Origin: Candidatus Latescibacterota bacterium
GTDB lineage: Bacteria > Latescibacterota > 4484-107
Assembly (NCBI GenBank): GCA_030613045.1
Contig: JAUWMS010000095.1
Span: 1 to 7,854 of the forward strand
Length of the DNA: 7,854 nucleotides
Direction: 5' to 3'
The notes below the pieces were generated by a model. That model was not told the DNA's origin and did no database searches. It saw only the letters and a list, made by a program, of their open reading frames with translations. The position numbers and the translations under genes were made by a program. This document shows positions 5,301 through 7,854 of the stretch, in pieces. Numbering within the stretch: the first letter of the stretch is position 1; each line of letters opens with the position of its first letter.

Positions 5301-7854
5301 CCACGGACAGGAACTGGTCCCGCTGCGCAGCTCGAAGACCGGCGTGCCATACATTGGATCGTCTTTAACGTCCACGGTGAAAAAGTCCCCCAGGTCATCG
5401 TCCCTGAAGGTATACCCGATCTTTCGGGTGCTCTTGCCCACCTCCGTCTTTGAGCGCGTATAGGAAAACGCCAGATTCATAAGAAACTGATTGGAGACCC
5501 CGCTTCCGGTTTCATTGAAGCGGAATCCTAAGGCCAACTCGTTACTGGTAAACACCTTTACAGACCAACTGTCCGTGCTGGTCGTGTCGCTCGTTTGGGA
5601 GAAATTATAGTCGGCGCCTGCGCTAAAGGAACGGTTTTCCTTCAGCGTAGCCGCGGTTTTCAGGGAATCATTCAGGGCAAGGTGCTCTCTCCAGTTTTCC
5701 GCGGCTGCGTTGTAAACCACCGCACTGTCCGGCGCCAACACCGAAAGTTCTTCAAGCTGAGGGATCAACGTGTTCCGGATATGCGCATCCGAGAACAAAT
5801 AGGTCGTCTCAAAGCCGTCGCCCCCCAGCGTTACCCCCACGGACTGCTCCACCCGACCGTTCTCGACCTCGAGCATATCGGTTTTGGCAAAGATCAGATT
5901 CAGTGCGATGCCAAGATACACGTCCCCATCCCTGCCGATGAAAAGATCGCTCGATGAGGTGGAGAACCGTTCGGTCGTGGTCGCACAAATCTGCAGCCCA
6001 CCTGCTTGCGTAGCCTCCACTCCAATCAGGAATTTGTTCTCTGTCTCGACGCCGACCTCTGTCTTAGTCATAAAGAATGGGCATCCCTTTTCGAACTTGA
6101 TACCCGCTTTTACTTTGCTCTTGATCCCAAAGCTCGCGGATTCTAAGCCCATGTTGGAAATAGTAGTGCAGAACGACTCCCCCTCTTCCACGAAGCTGGA
6201 AGAACCGTCGCCCGGCGGATCCCGCAAAATGAGCAGAGGAATCCCCTGAGACTTGGCTGTGAAGCTTGCCGTGCGGGGCCTGTGGCCGGTCACGATCACC
6301 CACGCGATTTGGGTCTTCGGGGCCAACCCCTCCACCTCGACCACGGCGGAGAGCGCTTTCTGGAAGGAGCGGTCATTGCCCTTGGCATCCTTACGGCCCG
6401 ACGTGATATTCGGTGTGTTCCCCGCGGTCTGGTACCTCGCCATCCCATCTTTAATCACCAATTCCACCGGGGTGTCCTCTTCGTCTATAATCTCATCGTA
6501 GATCGTCACCTTGCCCGTATCCACCGGGCACAACCCGGCCTCTCCGTAGTCCTCGTACACCTCGATGTCGAGCGCGACCCAATCCCCCTGCGCCAGGATA
6601 GGTACGGCGGGTACCACCGTTCCATCCGGCAGGGTGAGCGCGTCACAGGGCGGATCCGGGAAACCGGTGATCGCCACCTTGAGCGGCGCACGATAGATGA
6701 AGTTGAGCGTGGTGTCCGCCTCGGTCAGATTGATCTCACGCACCCCGAGATGGTCGAAGAACTTGAGGAGATCCGCTTTATCCAGGCCGGCGGATGGATC
6801 CACGTTGACCAACCGCACGAAGTACTTCTGCGGTGGCAGCAGGAGGGTATAGTCTCCGTCCGTCTCGATCTCGGTCACTAAGCATTCGTTCTCGCTGCGA
6901 ATCTCAATACTGGCCTCGCCGATGGAAAGCCCACACCCTCCGCCCACGCGGCAGGATAGTTTGCGCAGCTTCGTATTCAGGAAATTCACGCCGGACACGT
7001 CCCCTTCGACATGCAGCGTGTTTTTTGGGGGATCAAAGGTGTGATCCCCAAGCTTAGGCTCGATGACATGCTCCCCGACCCCCACGGCCACCCCATACTT
7101 GCCGTTCTTGTCCGTCGTGCCCATCATCGTGTCGTCCACCAGGATTTCCGCATTGGGCACCACGCAGTCGGTGTCCTTGAACTTCACAAATCCTGATACC
7201 GTAAAAGAAGAGATGTCCGTAAAGCCCACCTCGTTTTGCACCGGATTCCCAGTGCTTAGCGTAATGGTCTTAAACGACGGCTCAAACCGACGCACGCCGA
7301 GGGAGGGCTCGACCCTAAACGTGGTAGAACTGCCGTAGTGGACCTTCGCCAGCGCGTAGTTCCCTTCCAGATCACTCGTGGCAAAGACGTCTAACGGCGC
7401 ACCCGTCCCGGTCCAATAGCTCCCCCCGCCAAGCGTTCCGTATCGGGGGGATTCGGTGAGGTCCGCCACCACGGCGCCCACGCCTTCATCGAGCGGCCAG
7501 TATCCCAAAAGTCCCTCCTCATCCCCCGAAAGCGGCCGGGGCATCGTACCCTGAATTTCATCCGCGCTCCGCACGTAGTTCCAGATCCTCACTTCGTCCA
7601 TCTGGCCCCGGAACGCCTGGAACTCCTGGAAGCCCCCTCCCAAAGCATCCTGCTCCTGCCCGAGGATACATATCCCTCCCTCAGGGATCGAGGCGTCCGT
7701 AGCCACCCCCGTACTCGTATGTTCGAGCCGGCCGGCCTTGTACAGCTTGACCTGACCATCCGAACTGCGCCAACTGAACGCCAGGGGATGCCACCCCCCA
7801 TCATTGGCCGATGTACCAGTAGCACCAGTGGTAACGCGATTAACCATAATATGG
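2319..7854 (-). CDS. Giant mosaic secreted/surface protein with LamG, Ig-like modules and T9SS-type tail, 5' end cut by window edge
   Basis: The frame is open without interruption from the window edge to a TGA at 2319-2321. The first ATG in view (7845-7847) is internal, because codons for H and I precede it in frame and the sequence around it is mid-LamG domain. The real start, and any signal peptide, lie outside. Numbering from that Met gives 1842 residues. Modules in order are: LamG/pentraxin-like (1-136), carboxypeptidase-regulatory-like beta modules (153-384), an unassigned Ser/Thr-rich beta region (about 500-850), an Ig-like stretch (851-1097), Big_5-like (1098-1201), BACON-like (1203-1300), AAFV/RGVA module A (1305-1411), two GW/GDVIKS repeats (1422-1598), AAFV/RGVA module B (1629-1735) and a FlgD-like/T9SS tail (1752-1842). 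It has 20 cysteines and no visible membrane helix, which suits an exported protein. No enzymatic domain was recognised. Adhesion, glycan binding or a matrix role is inferred from the module types. polA follows after a terminator and looks unrelated. Confidence 0.9.
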   Translation of the reverse strand, partial: HIMVNRVTTGATGTSANDGGWHPLAFSWRSSDGQVKLYKAGRLEHTSTGVATDASIPEGGICILGQEQDALGGGFQEFQAFRGQMDEVRIWNYVRSADEIQGTMPRPLSGDEEGLLGYWPLDEGVGAVVADLTESPRYGTLGGGSYWTGTGAPLDVFATSDLEGNYALAKVHYGSSTTFRVEPSLGVRRFEPSFKTITLSTGNPVQNEVGFTDISSFTVSGFVKFKDTDCVVPNAEILVDDTMMGTTDKNGKYGVAVGVGEHVIEPKLGDHTFDPPKNTLHVEGDVSGVNFLNTKLRKLSCRVGGGCGLSIGEASIEIRSENECLVTEIETDGDYTLLLPPQKYFVRLVNVDPSAGLDKADLLKFFDHLGVREINLTEADTTLNFIYRAPLKVAITGFPDPPCDALTLPDGTVVPAVPILAQGDWVALDIEVYEDYGEAGLCPVDTGKVTIYDEIIDEEDTPVELVIKDGMARYQTAGNTPNITSGRKDAKGNDRSFQKALSAVVEVEGLAPKTQIAWVIVTGHRPRTASFTAKSQGIPLLILRDPPGDGSSSFVEEGESFCTTISNMGLESASFGIKSKVKAGIKFEKGCPFFMTKTEVGVETENKFLIGVEATQAGGLQICATTTERFSTSSSDLFIGRDGDVYLGIALNLIFAKTDMLEVENGRVEQSVGVTLGGDGFETTYLFSDAHIRNTLIPQLEELSVLAPDSAVVYNAAAENWREHLALNDSLKTAATLKENRSFSAGADYNFSQTSDTTSTDSWSVKVFTSNELALGFRFNETGSGVSNQFLMNLAFSYTRSKTEVGKSTRKIGYTFRDDDLGDFFTVDVKDDPMYGTPVFELRSGTSSCPWEPGTQPRDGVALTITPPARLDVSPSGAATFTMGLSNLSQSDEAREYILRGIQTSNPGGALVKANNYGIADGLPFFIDPGQTQEVTLTVNRGPNRYNYENLAVMLVPPCEYANWRNGAPLVIADTVFFDVQFQAPCSDITLFRPLSGWAFNRQGQDEGNVLELILDAFRLKISEEASIEYIGAEYRRRDTDVWFPVPGATFMKDALEEGRSVTVPWDLSAVQDGEYELRAFTKCEAGKGFSGIAAGRIDRQPPEVFGTPQPSDGILSFGEDISISFNEPIGCGSLRADKVSLRFADTGETIGVKTACDGRTVVLTPLALADSLENRPVTAHVEGIRDLLGNPMAGSAQWTFTVRRTRFAWSQTSVTKEVAFRADESFDAGLVNGSPQKASFTLSAPSWLIPDVSVGTLSPDGGTQTIRFTVQEDLAIGDYSGMVQADAGEAGAARLEVHLTVTCVPPDWRVEPSDFQRTMILTAEVFIEGEPSTDSTDVVAAFVGSQVRGVAPVELDEELGKHVVFLTVYSNFESGETVRFRVWDHSQCLMYNATEEVFAFAANGILGSPTEPVALHATQRASATVQAIALSAGWTGFSTHLLSEDMTTAAILSNLMPFGGDVIKSSDTFSQFDPGVGWVGSLIELDNVSSYMIRLSEAGTLVLDGAPVNPALTSIPVVDGWNWVGYLPPVILEPNVALAGLTPTIGDVIKSQLAFAYYDEGEGGVKGWFGSLQFMEPGQGYKLSVQDAARTSHAFTYPASSSGKRAPLVIRSKQAGDVPVRSTKRVSDDADWSVAPNAYQYNMTMTAVVEIDDTESKDEQDWMAAFVDGECRGVARPMYIPELDRCVSFLMIHSNASAGEVVRFRFFDADKKAVLNVDEIVMFNVDAVYGSVDQPVVFSAEAALSPDGGLPTAYRLVQNYPNPFNAHTVIRFDLLEAGHVTLDIYNTAGQLVRTLVSDDIPAGYHRVSWDAKDNDGTRVATGLYLYRLRAGGFMAQKKMVLMK
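2322..2594 (-). other. FlgD-like / T9SS type A sorting tail (in the large protein)
   Basis: Residues 1752-1842, the end of the protein, run AYRLVQNYPNPFNAHTVIRF, then GHVTLDIYNTAGQLVRTL, AGYHRVSWDAKDNDGTRVATGLYLYRL and KKMVLMK. The YPNPFN start, the 'V-x-I-Y-x-x-x-G-x-x-V-x-x-L' strand, the 'W-D-x-x-D-x-x-G' turn and the 'GxYxYxL' strand define this C-terminal domain. It directs proteins through the type IX secretion system or, as a FlgD-like Ig fold, caps secreted proteins in FCB-group candidate phyla. It ends exactly at the stop, as expected for a functional tail. Confidence 0.9.
2643..2963 (-). repeat. AAFV/RGVA module, copy B (protein-level repeat)
   Basis: Residues 1629-1735. It shares the frame of copy A: W1631, NMTMTAVVEI, WMAAFV, RGVA, FLMIHSN and GEVVRFRFFD. 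It carries C1670 and C1685, where copy A has V1346 and H1361, so a disulfide private to this copy is possible. It sits directly before the C-terminal sorting tail. Confidence 0.75.
3054..3311 (-). repeat. GW/GDVIKS repeat, copy 2 (protein-level tandem repeat)
   Basis: Residues 1513-1598 hold the second tandem copy: VVDGWNWVGYLPP, IGDVIKSQLAFAYYDEGEGG, GWFGSLQFMEPGQGYKLSV. The GDVIKS and GSL motifs are exactly shared with copy 1. The pair lies between the two AAFV/RGVA modules. Confidence 0.7.
3318..3584 (-). repeat. GW/GDVIKS repeat, copy 1 (protein-level tandem repeat)
   Basis: Residues 1422-1510 contain LSAGWTGFSTHLL, GGDVIKSSDTFSQFDPGVGW, VGSLIELDN, SSYMIRLSEAGTLVLDGAPV. The order GW, GDVIKS, F/Y-D, GW-x-GSL and a late Tyr is repeated in the next ~85 residues. 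I associate this 'L-x-x-GW...GY' layout with modules in T9SS-exported proteins. Its role is unknown to me. Confidence 0.7.
3615..3935 (-). repeat. AAFV/RGVA module, copy A (protein-level repeat)
   Basis: Residues 1305-1411. The module starts at W1307 (WRVEPSDFQRTM) and runs through VVAAFV, RGVA, FLTVYSN and GETVRFRVWD to GSPTEPV. By hand alignment it matches copy B without gaps over 77 residues with 34 identities. I believe similar 'W...M...AAFV...RGVA' modules recur near the C-termini of exported FCB-group proteins, but I know of no proven function. Confidence 0.75.
3948..4241 (-). other. BACON-like / Ig-like domain (in the large protein)
   Basis: Residues 1203-1300 read as a beta-sandwich with ASFTLSAPSWLIPDVSVGTLSPDGG, then IRFTVQEDLAIGDYSGMVQAD. 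The 'PSWL...G.L...G....FTV...L..G.Y.G.V' pattern resembles BACON-type domains, which in Bacteroidetes proteins are linked to carbohydrate or mucin contact or serve as spacers. The exact family is uncertain. Confidence 0.5.
4245..4556 (-). other. Big_5-like (SbsA-type) Ig-like domain (in the large protein)
   Basis: Residues 1098-1201 show the Big_5 pattern: RQPPEVFGTPQPSDG, ISISFNEPI, VVLTPLALADSLENRPVTAHV, then GIRDLLGNPMAGSAQWTFTV. The 'F-x-E-P-I ... D-x-x-G-N-P ... W-T-F' layout is the family signature. C1130 and C1155 could form a disulfide within the domain. Such domains are structural spacers in bacterial surface proteins. Confidence 0.75.
5298..6350 (-). other. Unassigned Ser/Thr-rich beta region (in the large protein)
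   Basis: Residues 500-850 match no domain I can name. The region opens with IPLLILRDPPGDGSS (536-550). It continues with alternating polar/hydrophobic strands rich in Ser, Thr and Lys/Glu (about 565-630 and 738-815). A more helical-looking, Leu/Ala-rich stretch with IPQLEEL and NWREHLALNDSLK (690-735) lies between them. It closes with an acidic DDDLGDFFTVDV and the motif SSCPWEPGTQPRD (845-857). The alternating amphipathic strands could form long beta hairpins. No function can be read from the sequence. Confidence 0.55.
6696..7391 (-). other. Carboxypeptidase-regulatory-like beta modules (in the large protein)
   Basis: Residues 153-384 contain up to three related beta-sandwich modules. The first is TSDLEGNYAL...GVRRFEPSFKTITLS (158-198). 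The clearest is the second, FTVSGFVKFKD...VPNAEILVDD...TTDKNGKYGVAVGVGEHVIEP (215-264). The third is the degenerate SCRVGGGCGLSIGEASIEI...DGDYTLLLPPQKYFVRL (298-346). The T-x-x-x-G-x-Y turn and the GxxxxxPxxxxF strands are characteristic of this family, which usually acts as a structural spacer in exported proteins. The third copy is the least certain. Confidence 0.7.
7440..7854 (-). other. C-terminal part of a LamG/pentraxin-like jelly-roll domain (in the large protein)
   Basis: Residues 1-136 show the concanavalin A-like/LamG pattern: GGWHPLAFSW, then a strand like VKLYKAGRLE, then ILGQEQDALGGGF...AFRGQMDEVRIWNY, and the closing GLLGYWPLDEG. The LGQEQD...GGGF and MDEVRIWNY signatures are typical of pentraxin-like and Laminin_G_3 domains, which bind carbohydrates or proteins, often with calcium. 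The first strands lie beyond the window edge. Confidence 0.85.

Noticed and set aside
4311..5453. A 380-codon open frame on the plus strand opposite the large surface gene
   Set aside because: It is antisense to a clearly coding region with recognisable domains. Its product is Arg/Pro/Gly-rich with no domain pattern, as expected of a shadow frame in GC-rich coding DNA.
6198..6221. DPPGDGSS as a nucleotide-binding P-loop in the large protein
   Set aside because: It lacks the G-x-x-x-x-G-K-[ST] pattern and has no Lys. The surroundings are beta-rich and extracellular in character.
6760..6800. LDKADLLKFFDHLG as a dockerin or EF-hand calcium site
   Set aside because: There is no D-x-[DN]-x-D-G calcium loop and no second copy, so the resemblance is only in amino-acid composition.
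6282..6881. A 199-codon plus-strand open frame, with others at 3072-3608, 3690-4115 and 5595-5957
   Set aside because: All are antisense shadows of the large gene, without a domain signal or independent reason to be coding.

Overview
The window holds two protein-coding genes, both on the minus strand and both cut by a window edge, with a 96-base gap between them. It has no RNA gene, CRISPR array, transposase or other mobile gene that I can recognise. The mosaic secreted protein with an NPFN-type C-terminal tail, and its moderately GC-rich coding sequence, suggest a Gram-negative bacterium of the FCB group (Bacteroidetes/Fibrobacteres and allied candidate phyla such as Latescibacterota, Zixibacteria or KSB1). 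That placement is an inference from domain style, not a measured phylogeny.

Region 2319-7854 (minus): the 3' end of a very large secreted or surface protein. At least 1842 codons are visible and the frame is still open at the window edge. From N to C it shows the end of a LamG/pentraxin-like jelly roll, carboxypeptidase-regulatory-like beta modules, and a roughly 350-residue Ser/Thr-rich beta region that I cannot assign. Then come Ig-like and Big_5-like domains and a BACON-like domain. The C-terminal part is a pair of ~105-residue 'AAFV...RGVA' modules on either side of two tandem 'GW...GDVIKS' repeats, followed by a FlgD-like/type IX secretion (T9SS) sorting tail. The protein is probably exported through the outer membrane and anchored or released at the surface, with adhesion or glycan binding as the likeliest role.

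Region 2223-2318: a short gap with a strong 13-bp hairpin followed by five T on the transcribed strand. It reads as an intrinsic terminator for the large gene. Its palindrome resembles a CGTTCCCACGC/GCGTGGGAACG repeat that, from memory, is scattered through many Gram-negative genomes.

Region 1-2222 (minus): polA, DNA polymerase I. It starts at a certain ATG and runs for 740 codons, until the window edge cuts it inside the fingers O-helix. All visible catalytic residues of the 5' nuclease, the 3'-5' proofreading exonuclease and polymerase motif A are present. The two genes look functionally unrelated: a housekeeping repair polymerase downstream of an accessory surface protein, apparently separated by the terminator.
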